Below, piece after piece: positions 18,911 through 27,361 of a stretch of 58,753 nt of DNA (its first letter is position 1; every line of letters begins with the position of its first letter). The translations under genes and the position numbers were made by a program. The DNA lies in the NCBI GenBank assembly GCA_002840835.1, contig PHCQ01000029.1, positions 1 to 58,753 on the forward strand, given 5' to 3'. The DNA is from Betaproteobacteria bacterium HGW-Betaproteobacteria-16. Lineage in GTDB: Bacteria; Pseudomonadota; Gammaproteobacteria; Burkholderiales; Burkholderiaceae_C. The notes below the pieces were generated by a model. That model was not told the DNA's origin, searched no databases, and saw only the letters and a program-made list of their open reading frames with translations.

Positions 18911-19075
18911 CCCAAACATCTGGTTCGGCACAGAAACCATTTCTGCGTTGGAAGGGGAGGGGTAGGAGTCACCCCACCTCGTATTGGCACTTAGTCGAGG
19001 CCGATCTTTGCAATAGAAATGAGGTTGAAGAAATCGGATTTGGCGTCTAGCATGCGCGCGGAGGAGGTGCCGATC

Positions 19076-20110
19076 ATGACGACCTATTTCGTAGCTTTCT
19101 GGAACCTGGAGAACCTATTCGCACCTGAAGACTTCCTCGAGCGCGTACCCTGGCTGGCGGAGAAGGTGGCCAACGACCTGAATGGATGGACCCCTGAGTT
19201 GTTTGAACGCAAGATCGAGCAGTTGGTCCGCATCATCCAGCAAATGAACGCAGGTACCGGTCCCGACTTGCTTGGGGTGTGCGAGGTGGAGAACCAATAT
19301 GTTCTACAGACACTCGCAGAACGCCTGAACACACAACTCCCTGGCCGACACTACGAAGTCGTGCATGCGGATGCAGAGCGTGATCAGCGCGGCATCGATA
19401 CAGCCTTCTTACATGACATCCACTCGTTCACAGCGAATTTGGATGAGTTCTTCTCCCACTGGGTTATGCGCCGCACTGGAACGCGTGACATCTCGCAATG
19501 CACTTTCGTCACCGCCGCTGGCAACGACTTGGTGGTACAGGCCAACCATTGGCCATCTCGCTCGGCGCCAACGGGTGCCGGCTCCCAGTACTCGGCGGGG
19601 TTCAGGGCCACAGCGGGTGAGACCTTGAGCTACTGGCACGAACGCATCCGAGAGGAAAAAGGCGCAGAGGTGGCACTCCTATCCATGGGCGACTTCAATG
19701 ACGATCCTTTCGACTTGTCACTCATGGTGCACGCAGTTGCACTGCGCGAGCTCGGTGACGTAGAACGTGCCCAGAGCGCCAAACTGTTCAACCTGTCTTG
19801 GTCCTACTTGAGTCAGCCTGCTGTCGATCACCAGGGAAACCCGCGCAACATAGATGGCACGCTGTACTTCTCCGGCGACGGCAACGTGTTTGACCAGATC
19901 CTGGTCTCACGTGGTTTGCTGACCGGCCCCAATCCGCTCAAGGTGCGCCCGGGAAGCGCCAGGATTGAAGCCATAGCCGACATGGTGGACCACCGTGTAT
20001 CGTTGGGACCGATTCGCTTTGGTTTGCCAAAAGGGAAGGCTGCAGAGAACGTCAATCCAGACGGATTCAGCGATCACTTCCCAGTGTCAGTGTTGCTTGA
20101 CGAGGCATGA
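19076..20110 (+). CDS. Endonuclease/exonuclease/phosphatase (EEP) family protein
   Basis: 344 aa. The EEP signature residues are present in order: FWNLENLF, LLGVCEVEN (catalytic Glu), GIDTAFLHD, VQANHWPSR, SMGDFNDDPFD and the closing SDHFPVSV (catalytic Asp-His). It hydrolyses phosphodiester bonds in DNA or a small phosphorylated compound; the substrate cannot be told. The ATG at 19076 has a strong GGAGGAGG site. No signal peptide. Confidence 0.85.
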   Translation: MTTYFVAFWNLENLFAPEDFLERVPWLAEKVANDLNGWTPELFERKIEQLVRIIQQMNAGTGPDLLGVCEVENQYVLQTLAERLNTQLPGRHYEVVHADAERDQRGIDTAFLHDIHSFTANLDEFFSHWVMRRTGTRDISQCTFVTAAGNDLVVQANHWPSRSAPTGAGSQYSAGFRATAGETLSYWHERIREEKGAEVALLSMGDFNDDPFDLSLMVHAVALRELGDVERAQSAKLFNLSWSYLSQPAVDHQGNPRNIDGTLYFSGDGNVFDQILVSRGLLTGPNPLKVRPGSARIEAIADMVDHRVSLGPIRFGLPKGKAAENVNPDGFSDHFPVSVLLDEA

Positions 20111-20264
20111 CCATCCCCAGATCTCGCAAAACATTAGCGCTACAGATTTGGGGACCACTTGCCAGCCGCCTGGGGCGAAAGCCGACTCGATTCATTCCGT
20201 ACATTGACGTTAGAATTCGGCATCGTCCAAAGCGATAGCGAGCTGCCGCTTATGCAGCCTCTAC

Positions 20265-20293
20265 TCTTCAACCCACCGGGGCAACGCTTGCCC
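20265..20293 (+). promoter_or_regulatory. 5' leader hairpin with TTCAACCC tag
   Basis: CTCTTCAACCCACC followed by the stem GGGCAA / TTGCCC (20279-20293), 39 bases before the start of the gene later split by IS66. First member of the leader series in this block. Confidence 0.5.
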
Positions 20294-20331
20294 TGCAGGG
20301 TTCGTTGGCCCAGGTACAACTGGATTCAACG

Positions 20332-20444
20332 ATGCAACTCCATTTGACTGTCCCCTTGTGCGTCCGCACGATTTCTGGACATACCCTCGAACTCTTGCCC
20401 GTGGTCATGGCCGCATGCCCGAGTGCTGAGCGTGAAACCAATCC
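20332..20444 (+). pseudogene. 5' part of a small gene split by the IS66 element
   Basis: Starts MQLHLTVPLCVRTISGHTLE and runs to the 8-bp target site. Removing the element and one target copy joins it in frame to 23429-23639, giving a 107-aa protein; 113 plus 211 bases make exactly 108 codons. The family is unknown, but its leader matches those of the neighbouring plasmid genes. Confidence 0.7.
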
Positions 20445-20503
20445 GTAAGCGGCCGGCGATCCCATCTTGACGGGCGGCAGCTCGCAGCCGCAAAGGGGTT
20501 GAG

Positions 20504-20980
20504 CTAGGGGATGGCCCTGCTACCCGGATGCGAGAAGTCCTCCAGCTCTCTCTTCGAGTGTTGGCTCTCCTCGCAGATTTCTAGGGCTGCTGTAGTTGAA
20601 ACGCGGGTGTGAAGTTGAGACTTCATGTAGGCAAGAAGATCTTGCATGTACCCCAGGAGCTCGCTTCGCAGTATCTTGCCGTCAGCCAAGTTTGCGTAGA
20701 GCACGATTCCTGCGAGTGTGTAGGTCCATGTTTCGTTGGACCTCTTCGTAGTCCATTTCTTCTCCAGCAGAAACATACGGTTGGCGACAATTAAGACCTC
20801 GGTCAGGAAGCTCTCGTGAAGATGCTGATAGCTGCGGGAAATCAGCATGCTTTCGTCGCCTGTGTATTGGAGAACGCGGTAGTGGTACGTGTGTTTGTCG
20901 TCCAGCTTGCCCGGCAATCCAAGCTTTGCCAGCAAGTCGGAGCTGAGTTCTATCTCTCTGAATGACACAAGCAACCTCAC
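20504..20980 (-). CDS. Passenger gene of the IS66 element, unknown function
   Basis: 158 aa, 82 bases after tnpC and 59 bases inside the left end, so it moves with the element. Charged soluble protein (contains FREIELSSDLLAKLGLPGK); the middle segment TWTYTLAGIVLYANLADG is moderately hydrophobic. Standard IS66 elements carry only tnpA-C. No toxin, resistance or regulator motif is recognised. The good coding character and position make a real gene likely. Confidence 0.6.
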   Translation of the reverse strand: MRLLVSFREIELSSDLLAKLGLPGKLDDKHTYHYRVLQYTGDESMLISRSYQHLHESFLTEVLIVANRMFLLEKKWTTKRSNETWTYTLAGIVLYANLADGKILRSELLGYMQDLLAYMKSQLHTRVSTTAALEICEESQHSKRELEDFSHPGSRAIP

Positions 20981-21062
20981 ATGATGTGAACTGGAGGTCG
21001 GGCATGGACATGCTCCACCTTTGAACGATAGTGAGCATGGTAGCCAGAGTTCGGCTTGATCT

Positions 21063-22595
21063 TTAGGGCGTCATCGACTTGCTCTTCCATTGGTGCGGGA
21101 ACAGCTCAGCGATGCGGCTGTTTGGCTGAGTTGGCAGGCGCCTGAGCACGTCATTGATGTATGCCCACGGATCCAGTCCGTTCATGCGTGCTGACTGGAT
21201 CAGGCTCATGACGGCTGCTGCCCGCTGGCCCGCGCGCAGACTGCCTGCGAAGAGCCAGTTGTTGCGGCCAATGGCAATCGGCCGGATCTGGTTCTCGATC
21301 CAGTTGTTGTCCACGGGCAGTTGCCCGTCATCTGCGAACCGGGTCAGCGCCTCCCAGCGCCGCAGGCTGTAGTCCAATGCCTTGGCGCTTGCTGAACCCT
21401 CGGGCACCTTCTGGCGTTGCAGCACCATCCATTGGTGCAAAGCGTCAAGCAGCGGCTTGGTCTGTTGTTGCCGGATGGCTTGGCGCTGATCGGTCTGAAG
21501 CTCCTTGACCTCGCGCTCGATCTCATAGACCCGCGCGAATTGCTGCAGCGCGAATTCCGCGATCTGGCTCTGGTTCGCTGCATGCAGGTCAAAGAACTTG
21601 CGCCGCGCGTGTGCCAGGCAGCCGACCTCGGTCACGCCACTGGCGATCAAGGCCTTGTATCCGCTGAAGTCGTCACAAGTCAGGCTGCCTCTCCAGTCGC
21701 CCAGGAAGCGCCGCGCGTGTTCACCCGAGCGTGATTCGCAGAAGTCGTAGACGACTGCCCGGGTAGCCTCGAAGGCGCCCGTGGCGTAAGCCCAGAGGTA
21801 GGCCCGGTGCGTCTTGCCGTTGCCCGGCTTGAGCATGGCCACCGGCGTCTCGTCGGCATGAAGCACGCGGTGCTGCAGCAACTCGGCCTTCATCGCATCC
21901 ACCAGTGGCTGCAATTGCACGCCACACGAGCCCACCCATTGCGCGAGTGTGGAGCGCGGGATGGCGAGACCTGCGCGACCAAAGATTGCTTCCTGGCGAT
22001 ACAGCGGCAGGTGGTCTGCGTACTTGGCCACGAGCACCTGCGCCAGCAGCCCGGTGGCGGGGATGCCCTTGTCGATGACGTGAGGATCGACAGGGACCTG
22101 ATGAATGGTCTCGCACTTCGCGCAGGCCCACTTGCCCCTGATGTGACGCTCCACCGTGAACACGCCGGGCACATAGTCCAGCTTCTCGGCCACGTCCTCG
22201 CCGACACGCTTCATCTGGCACCCGCACTGGCATGTCGTGGAGTCGGGCTCGTGGCGGATCTCGCGCCGCGGCAAGTTTGCTGGCAGCGGCGCGCGTTTGG
22301 GCACCTTCTTCTCTTCAGCCTTGGCTGGCGCCTGCGCTTCCTGCAGCGCATCGATCTCCGTGGCCACGGCGGCTAGGTCGGCCTCGATCTCGTCTTCGAG
22401 CAGGCTCTTCTGCTCAGGGTTGAAGCGTTCGGACTGAGCGGCGAACTTCATGCGCTTCAGAAGCGCGTTCTCGTGCGTGAGTTTGTCCAGCAGCGCACTC
22501 TGGTGGCGCAGCTGCGTCATGAGGTGCGTGGTCAGCTCACGCAGCTCTTCTGCGCTCAGGTTTTGCAGGGATTGCGGCTCGACCACCATGGGCAT
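21063..22595 (-). CDS. tnpC: IS66 transposase TnpC
   Basis: 510 aa, the usual length. N-terminal leucine-zipper-like helix (LSAEELRELTTHLMTQLRHQ), a zinc-finger region with CQCGCQMKR and CAKCETIH, and the DDE transposase core containing HADETPVAML, LTCDDFSGYKAL and the end motif DNNWIENQIRPIAIGRNNWL. It catalyses transposition; TnpA and TnpB are required accessory proteins. Appears intact. Confidence 0.95.
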   Translation of the reverse strand: MPMVVEPQSLQNLSAEELRELTTHLMTQLRHQSALLDKLTHENALLKRMKFAAQSERFNPEQKSLLEDEIEADLAAVATEIDALQEAQAPAKAEEKKVPKRAPLPANLPRREIRHEPDSTTCQCGCQMKRVGEDVAEKLDYVPGVFTVERHIRGKWACAKCETIHQVPVDPHVIDKGIPATGLLAQVLVAKYADHLPLYRQEAIFGRAGLAIPRSTLAQWVGSCGVQLQPLVDAMKAELLQHRVLHADETPVAMLKPGNGKTHRAYLWAYATGAFEATRAVVYDFCESRSGEHARRFLGDWRGSLTCDDFSGYKALIASGVTEVGCLAHARRKFFDLHAANQSQIAEFALQQFARVYEIEREVKELQTDQRQAIRQQQTKPLLDALHQWMVLQRQKVPEGSASAKALDYSLRRWEALTRFADDGQLPVDNNWIENQIRPIAIGRNNWLFAGSLRAGQRAAAVMSLIQSARMNGLDPWAYINDVLRRLPTQPNSRIAELFPHQWKSKSMTP

Positions 22596-22670
22596 TCACT
22601 GTGCCAGCACTGGCACGTTCGCACCATTGGCGCATGCCCCAATTGGCAAGCACCGGCCTGCGCTCCAGAG

Positions 22671-23003
22671 TCAGACCACGGTGATGACACCGCCGTTTCC
22701 CAGGCGCTGCCAGGGCAGGCCCAACACCAGCGCATCGAACTGTGCGCGACTGAGCGAGGCGGTGCTTGCCGCATCACGCGGCCAGACGAACTTACCGCTG
22801 TTCAGGCGCCGGGCCGCCAGCCACACACCGATGCCATCGTGCACCAGCACCTTCATACGGTTGGCGCGTCGATTGGCGAACAGGTAGGCGTGGTGCGGGC
22901 GCGCTGCGCCGAAGACCGACACCACACGGGCCAGCGCCGTCTCGGTGCCTGCTCGCATGTCCAGCGGTTCGGTGGCCAGCCACAACGCATCCACCCGGAT
23001 CAC
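22671..23003 (-). CDS. tnpB: IS66 accessory protein TnpB
   Basis: 110 aa from a GTG start at 23003 that overlaps the tnpA stop by four bases (GTGA), the usual coupling in IS66. Contains the family pattern PLDMRAGTETALARVV and FANRRANRMKVLVHDGIGVW. The longer frame to 23270 is an artefact of overlap with tnpA. Confidence 0.9.
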   Translation of the reverse strand: MIRVDALWLATEPLDMRAGTETALARVVSVFGAARPHHAYLFANRRANRMKVLVHDGIGVWLAARRLNSGKFVWPRDAASTASLSRAQFDALVLGLPWQRLGNGGVITVV

Positions 23004-23338
23004 TTGAGCAACTCTCGCATCCACACGGCGCACTGATCGGCCGCCTCCAATGGCCAGGTCGCCGAGACGCTGGTGGCGCCACGGCGCAGCTCGATGCGGA
23101 TCTCCGGTGCAGGTGCACACGCCGCTGGTGGTAGCGGCACTGGAACGAACGCGGGAGTTTGGAGCGCAGGCAGCGCCCGACATCCCTCTCGGCGCCACTT
23201 GTGCACGACATTGGCGTTGATGCCGTGGGACAAGGCAATGCTGGCCACCGACGCACCCGGCTCGGCGCACTGAGCGAGGATCTGCTGCTTAAGCTCGGCG
23301 TCGTACCGCCGGCGGGTCTTCTTCTTGGCTTCATTCAT
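23000..23338 (-). CDS. tnpA: IS66 accessory protein TnpA
   Basis: 112 aa from the ATG at 23338, preceded by AGGTGG; a GTG at 23347 is also in frame. A helix-turn-helix DNA-binding domain of transposase type (YDAELKQQILAQCAEPGASV, then LSHGINANVVHKWRR) occupies the first half. First gene of the IS operon. Its ribosome site and start codon lie within a perfect inverted repeat (23337-23370). Confidence 0.9.
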   Translation of the reverse strand: MNEAKKKTRRRYDAELKQQILAQCAEPGASVASIALSHGINANVVHKWRREGCRALPALQTPAFVPVPLPPAACAPAPEIRIELRRGATSVSATWPLEAADQCAVWMRELLK

Positions 23339-23370
23339 GGTGTCCACCTAACTTGTTTGGTGGACACCAT
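23337..23370 (-). promoter_or_regulatory. Hairpin hiding the tnpA ribosome site and start
   Basis: Perfect 12-bp arms ATGGTGTCCACC / GGTGGACACCAT with a 10-base loop. In tnpA mRNA the 3' arm contains both AGGTGG and the ATG. Transcripts entering from outside would fold it shut, limiting transposase synthesis, a strategy known from other IS families. Confidence 0.6.
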
Positions 23371-23428
23371 CGTTGCCGCTTAGACCAATCCCTTCAAGGG
23401 TGGGATGGCCGCGCGCTTACACCAATCC

Positions 23429-23639
23429 GGCTATGTGGACACAGTTTCTCGACGCCGAGGGCGAGAGCTATCCGCTGGTAGAGGGTGAAGCCGGCAAGGT
23501 GGCGAACTACATGCGCAGTGGCGGCACCGACGCGATCAGCGAAGACGGCATCACCGCCTTCACTCTTGTTGGCGGGCATCTGGTGCCGTGCAACTGCGAG
23601 CTTGAGGGATCTGCCCTCAGCCCATCCGGCCTGTACTGA
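23429..23639 (+). pseudogene. 3' part of the small gene split by the IS66 element
   Basis: Continues from codon 38 (AMWTQFLDAEGESYPLVEGE) to the stop at 23639. With 20332-20444 it forms a 107-aa reading frame. Cysteines near the end (GGHLVPCNCELEG) could bind a metal. No known family. Confidence 0.65.
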
Positions 23640-23744
23640 ACAGCGTCTTCGCGCCAGCGCCCGGACAGCCACCTGCATTCGCCAGGAGGCCGTTCACTCA
23701 GCCCCAGAGGTACCCAAAACAGGGACTCTTTCCGGGCTGTTCTA

Positions 23745-23815
23745 CCTTCAATCCTCGATCCCCAGTTCTCACTGGGGTTCCCAAAACGCTTCCAGGCCGA
23801 AGCTTTTTGGGAACC
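23745..23815 (+). promoter_or_regulatory. Double-hairpin leader of rdgC
   Basis: ACCTTCAATCC is followed by the stem CCCCAGT / ACTGGGG (23760-23777), then by a 17-bp stem with one mismatch, GGTTCCCAAAA-C-GCTTC with its partner (23776-23815). The two stems share two bases and so may exclude each other. The second ends 41 bases before the rdgC start. Confidence 0.55.
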
Positions 23816-23856
23816 TGCGTTCGCTGCGTTCAATTTCCCACCACTGGAGAGTCCCC

Positions 23857-24852
23857 ATGTTCAAACAGATCACGTTTTACGCCATCCATAATCCTGGTTC
23901 ACTGGACCTTGCTGCCATCGAACTGGCGATGAAGTCTGCACAGTTTGCTGGGATCGGTTCAATGCAGGAGCAAGCCCTTGGCTGGGTTCCTCCTCGTGGC
24001 GAGGAGGGAGGCCCGCTTGTGGAATCCATCTCTGGGCACTGGCTCGCCCAGCTGCGAATCGACACACGCACAGTGCCAGCACAAGCCAAAAAGGAGCAGC
24101 TGACCCTGCTGGTTGAGGCCTTCGAGAAGGAAACCGGGCGCAAGCCGAACCGCAAGAAGCTGCAGGAACTCAAGGAGCAAGCCTTGGACACACTCCTGCC
24201 CAAAGTGCTTCCAAAGACCAGTTTGATCTGGGTGTGGATCGATCCCGCAGCCCAAACTGTGGGCATCAGCACGGCCACTCAGGGGAAGGTCGACACCACG
24301 GTCACGGCGCTGATTCGATCAATAGAAGGCTTGGAGTTGAAGGCATCCGAAGACATGGCCCGTCTGAGCACGGCCATGGGCCTCTGGCTTGGCCAGGAGG
24401 ACGGCGGTCAACTCCCCGGTGATCTGCAGCTGGGAAACGCTTGCCTTCTGCAAGCCGAGGATGAATCGAAGGCCACTGCGCGCTTTACCAACCAGCACCT
24501 CGACTGCGACGAAGTCAGGCAGAACCTCCTCGCCGGCAAGGTCCCCAGGAGCATCGAACTCGTGGTCCCGGACCGATTGACGTTTACGCTGTGTGATGAC
24601 GGCAAGTTCAAGCAGATCACGTTCGACGGCGGTCTCCTTGCAGGAGCGAACCATGAAAGAGGTCAAGAGCTGGATGGCACGTTCACATTGATGGCGGGTG
24701 AACTGGCCCAGCTTCATCGGCTGATTTCGGAACATGCAAAGGAAACCGTGGAGCGTGCAGATCGCCACATGGAAGCGTCCAATCAGGCGATCAAGGGCGT
24801 TGCCCACATGTGGGGTGCCTCTGGCCTGAGTTTGGACCTTGCTGCGGCCTGA
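23857..24852 (+). CDS. rdgC: RdgC, recombination-associated DNA-binding protein
   Basis: 331 aa, close to the ~300 aa of chromosomal RdgC, which forms a ring dimer around double-stranded DNA and restrains RecA. Family features include the start MFKQITFYAI, GWVPPRG, the helical KKEQLTLLVEAFEKETGRKPNRKKLQELKE region and the late IELVVPDRLTFTL / KFKQITFDGGL strands. The ATG at 23857 follows TGGAGAGTCCCC. Plasmid copies probably protect DNA ends or modulate RecA during transfer; that role is inferred. Confidence 0.9.
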   Translation: MFKQITFYAIHNPGSLDLAAIELAMKSAQFAGIGSMQEQALGWVPPRGEEGGPLVESISGHWLAQLRIDTRTVPAQAKKEQLTLLVEAFEKETGRKPNRKKLQELKEQALDTLLPKVLPKTSLIWVWIDPAAQTVGISTATQGKVDTTVTALIRSIEGLELKASEDMARLSTAMGLWLGQEDGGQLPGDLQLGNACLLQAEDESKATARFTNQHLDCDEVRQNLLAGKVPRSIELVVPDRLTFTLCDDGKFKQITFDGGLLAGANHERGQELDGTFTLMAGELAQLHRLISEHAKETVERADRHMEASNQAIKGVAHMWGASGLSLDLAAA

Positions 24853-24943
24853 CCAGAATTCAGATATGCGCGGTCCATCCATACCGGGCTAGAATTCCTT
24901 CATCGATCGCAGCAATGCGATGGTGCCAGCTGGGGTTCTACCA

Positions 24944-24983
24944 GCCTTTCAATCCTTCCCTACCGGGGCATTCCCCGGTCAGG
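24944..24983 (+). promoter_or_regulatory. 5' leader hairpin with CCTTTCAATCC tag
   Basis: CCTTTCAATCCTTCCC leads into ACCGGGG-CATT-CCCCGGT (24962-24979), extended by CCCT / AGGG. It sits 29 bases before the start at 25012 and is the clearest example of the leader series. Confidence 0.6.
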
Positions 24984-25011
24984 GGAGTGTCTCGGCCAAA
25001 TCACCGAGACC

Positions 25012-25389
25012 ATGAACACTCAAACACTGCAACCTCCGCACGCGCGCTGCTCGGTCAGTCGCGCCATTCCCGCGCAACGGGAATCCAACCCGATCCTCAA
25101 TGCTGCCGTTCGATGCGGAGCAGTGGCGACCATCTTCCCAACTCAACTGTCCAAATCCGAGGCGGAGCAGAGTGGCCTGTATCCAGGCTACTACCTCCGC
25201 GCCGGCGATGGGATGAACTACTGGATTGGTTCGAAGCAGGATGAAGCGAGGGGAAACCTTGCTTTTGCAACGAACTGGTTCTTGAAGGAATCGTTCCAGT
25301 TCGACTTCGACCTGGAATACAGCTTCGGCCACGTCGTCGGCGGTGGAACGCCCTGGGCGAACCTGTCCCTCATGGATGAGTTCATCTGA
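25012..25389 (+). CDS. Hypothetical plasmid protein (125 aa)
   Basis: Begins MNTQTLQPPHARCSVSRAIP. Soluble, with an aromatic, acidic middle (FATNWFLKESFQFDFDLEYS) and a glycine-rich turn (GHVVGGGTPW). Not recognised. The next gene starts 15 bases after the stop, so the two form one unit behind the shared leader hairpin. Confidence 0.6.
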   Translation: MNTQTLQPPHARCSVSRAIPAQRESNPILNAAVRCGAVATIFPTQLSKSEAEQSGLYPGYYLRAGDGMNYWIGSKQDEARGNLAFATNWFLKESFQFDFDLEYSFGHVVGGGTPWANLSLMDEFI

Positions 25390-25403
25390 ACGAGGTACAA
25401 AGA

Positions 25404-25892
25404 ATGGGAAGAACGCCCTTCATGTACCTGCCGCTGGCCGCCAGGGTCTCCATTGAGTACCTTGACTGCCAGAGCGAACGCTCCATTGCGAAGCTCGATG
25501 CGTATCTGGAACACTATTTCACTGTCTACGGGCAGGCATGTGATCAAGAAACGAGAGAGTCGTGTCACTACATCGCCATGCGACGGTTTCGCCTCTCTGG
25601 TGAAGCCGCCAACGGAGCGTTGGTGTCCATCCAGGAGACTGGCATTCCAAGCGATGGCGATCGAGTCGTTCTCGCAAGGGTCACGGCCCGGCCGCGGCAC
25701 CGCCTCGATCCGGACGCACAGGTGTGGATCTGCACGGATCAGGGCACCAACCACCTTCTGTTCTCCTTCTGTCCCAGCGAAGGCGATTTCCAGGAGTCGG
25801 ATTTCGTGGGCTTGACCGTAGGCCAGGCACGCGCACTGAAGGCCAGGACCACAGGACAAGACACGCCAGCGACCCCGGTCGCTGTGCCATAG
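25404..25892 (+). CDS. Hypothetical plasmid protein (162 aa)
   Basis: Begins MGRTPFMYLPLAARVSIEYL. Soluble, mixed strands and helices, with a DPDAQVWICTDQGTNHLLFS segment and no membrane span. Family unknown. Follows the 125-aa gene with a 14-base gap; the next gene has its own leader hairpin. Confidence 0.6.
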   Translation: MGRTPFMYLPLAARVSIEYLDCQSERSIAKLDAYLEHYFTVYGQACDQETRESCHYIAMRRFRLSGEAANGALVSIQETGIPSDGDRVVLARVTARPRHRLDPDAQVWICTDQGTNHLLFSFCPSEGDFQESDFVGLTVGQARALKARTTGQDTPATPVAVP

Positions 25893-25929
25893 AGGTCATC
25901 GGGCCGGTACCGAACGAGTTCGCGCCAAC

Positions 25930-25968
25930 TTTCATTCACCCTTCCGGGCACGCCTGGACGGGCCCGGA
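25930..25968 (+). promoter_or_regulatory. 5' leader hairpin
   Basis: ACTTTCATTCACCC is followed by TCCGGGC / GCCCGGA (25943-25949 with 25962-25968), then TTGGAGG, 20 bases before the start at 25989. Same layout as the others, with a looser tag. Confidence 0.5.
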
Positions 25969-25988
25969 CTTCATTTGGAGGTCCTTGA

Positions 25989-26621
25989 ATGGACAAGTCA
26001 CCATTGAAACAACCTGCAGTGCTCATCCGGGCGTTCGGGCACTTGCTCGTACACCCGCTGAAGCCTGGGGAGAATCCTCAGGCATACATCGACAACATGA
26101 TGGCCATGCCCCATGTGGACCGCATTGAGATGTGCCACACCTTGCCTACGCGCTGGCGCACTTCAAACTCCATGGACATTGCAAGTGGCAACACCGCCTT
26201 TGACAGAAAGCGCGTGGTGGCCATGACTGGAAACATCATCTCCGACACGATGTACGGCACGTTCATCCGGCCGCGCCAAGAGGTCGAGTGCAACGGCTTT
26301 GTTTCCGCACCAGGTCATCTGCAAGCGTTCGACCTCAAAGGCTTCTCAGCGCTTCGGCCTGTTCGGGACTTTGTTGAACGCGATGTCCGTTTCGAGACGA
26401 CAACCTGCATCGGCTATGCCATCTTTCACTGGGATGGCGTGCATCGGATCTACCACGGCGCATTGGTGACGGACAAGGAGCACCAGTTGCTTCGGCAATT
26501 CGACAGGCGCGATCTCGGTCTTCCCTACCGTCGCACTTCCGACGCGGTGATGAGCGCGATGCGCTTTCGGCTGACAGACGAATGCCTCATGGATCGCACG
26601 CCCGTCTGGCAAAGGCACTGA
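25989..26621 (+). CDS. Hypothetical plasmid protein (210 aa)
   Basis: Begins MDKSPLKQPAVLIRAFGHLL, with TTGGAGG upstream. Soluble alpha/beta protein; short motifs include GYAIFHWDGVHRIYHGA and RYDRRDLGLPYRR-like basic stretches near the end. No enzyme motif recognised. Confidence 0.6.
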   Translation: MDKSPLKQPAVLIRAFGHLLVHPLKPGENPQAYIDNMMAMPHVDRIEMCHTLPTRWRTSNSMDIASGNTAFDRKRVVAMTGNIISDTMYGTFIRPRQEVECNGFVSAPGHLQAFDLKGFSALRPVRDFVERDVRFETTTCIGYAIFHWDGVHRIYHGALVTDKEHQLLRQFDRRDLGLPYRRTSDAVMSAMRFRLTDECLMDRTPVWQRH

Positions 26622-26699
26622 GCACTGAGGGGGGCGAGGGCAGAGGATTCCCTCCTCCTGTCAGTCGGCTTTCTCTCGCAGCTCGCAGGGCTGCGCGGA

Positions 26700-26727
26700 A
26701 TTTCACACGCCCACCTCACCGGTGGGC
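26700..26727 (+). promoter_or_regulatory. 5' leader hairpin
   Basis: ATTTCACAC followed by GCCCACC-TCACC-GGTGGGC (26709-26727) and soon a T run, so it may double as the terminator of the preceding gene. The next start, at 26792, is 64 bases further with TTTGGAGAAC in front. Confidence 0.45.
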
Positions 26728-26791
26728 AACCTTTTTTAACTCACCTGACCACCAGACTTTTGGGGGGTCATTCTTTTTTTGGAGAACTCAC

Positions 26792-27361
26792 ATGGCACAC
26801 ATCGCAACAATCCGAGTACTCGTCCGTGATGAGGACGAGGCCCGCGTCAGGGCAGGACTGCTGGACATGATGCGTATCGCACAAGAACCGGTGGATCGCT
26901 TTGCGACGGGTCCGCAGGATCCTTTGTGGTTGGCCGATTTTCAAGTGGCGACCGTTGACAAGGCCAACCCCCTCCTGACTGTCGCTTTGGCGTCCAACAA
27001 CTACAACGAGCGACTGCTCGATGGGGAGTTGATCATCTTCTCGGCGTCAGAGGCAATGCAGTCTGAGGAACGAGCGGGTTTCTGGTCTCACACTTTCGGA
27101 TGGACTACGCTTGAAACTGCAACCAGATTTGGGCCGGACTCGGGCGCAGTGAAACTGCCGGCGAGCATTGGCATGGACGCTGCGTGGATGCTTGCCCCGC
27201 ACGGCAAACACTTCTTCATCGTGGAATTGGAACTTGACGGCGTTCTCAAGCGCTGTGAGCCTTTCTGGAGCGGAACGTTGGACGAGGCGCGAGCGGAGGC
27301 GGTTGCACAGTACGCTGGTTGGCGTGTACTGTCGGTGCAACAAATTGCCAGGAGGGTTTGA
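26792..27361 (+). CDS. Hypothetical plasmid protein (189 aa)
   Basis: Start MAHIATIRVLVRDEDEARVR, chosen over the frame opening at 26582 because GGAGAAC precedes it. Soluble, beta-rich N-terminus, then FFIVELELDGVLKRCEPFWS and a helical end (DEARAEAVAQYAGWRVLSVQ). The stop overlaps the next start as TGATG, so the two are coupled. Unknown family. Confidence 0.65.
   Translation: MAHIATIRVLVRDEDEARVRAGLLDMMRIAQEPVDRFATGPQDPLWLADFQVATVDKANPLLTVALASNNYNERLLDGELIIFSASEAMQSEERAGFWSHTFGWTTLETATRFGPDSGAVKLPASIGMDAAWMLAPHGKHFFIVELELDGVLKRCEPFWSGTLDEARAEAVAQYAGWRVLSVQQIARRV

Larger units (their letters stand above)
20445..23420 (-). mobile_element. Complete IS66-family insertion sequence (2976 bp)
   Basis: Both ends begin GTAAGCG, the typical IS66 end, and the terminal repeats align over about 30 bases. 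The element is flanked by an exact 8-bp duplication ACCAATCC at 20437-20444 and 23421-23428, the target length of this family. It carries tnpA, tnpB and tnpC in order on the minus strand plus an extra gene near the left end. The intact repeats and duplication suggest a fairly recent insertion. Confidence 0.95.

Noticed and set aside
23631..23645. CTGTACTGAACAG as a second LexA box
   Set aside because: Spacing between CTG and CAG is seven bases instead of ten.
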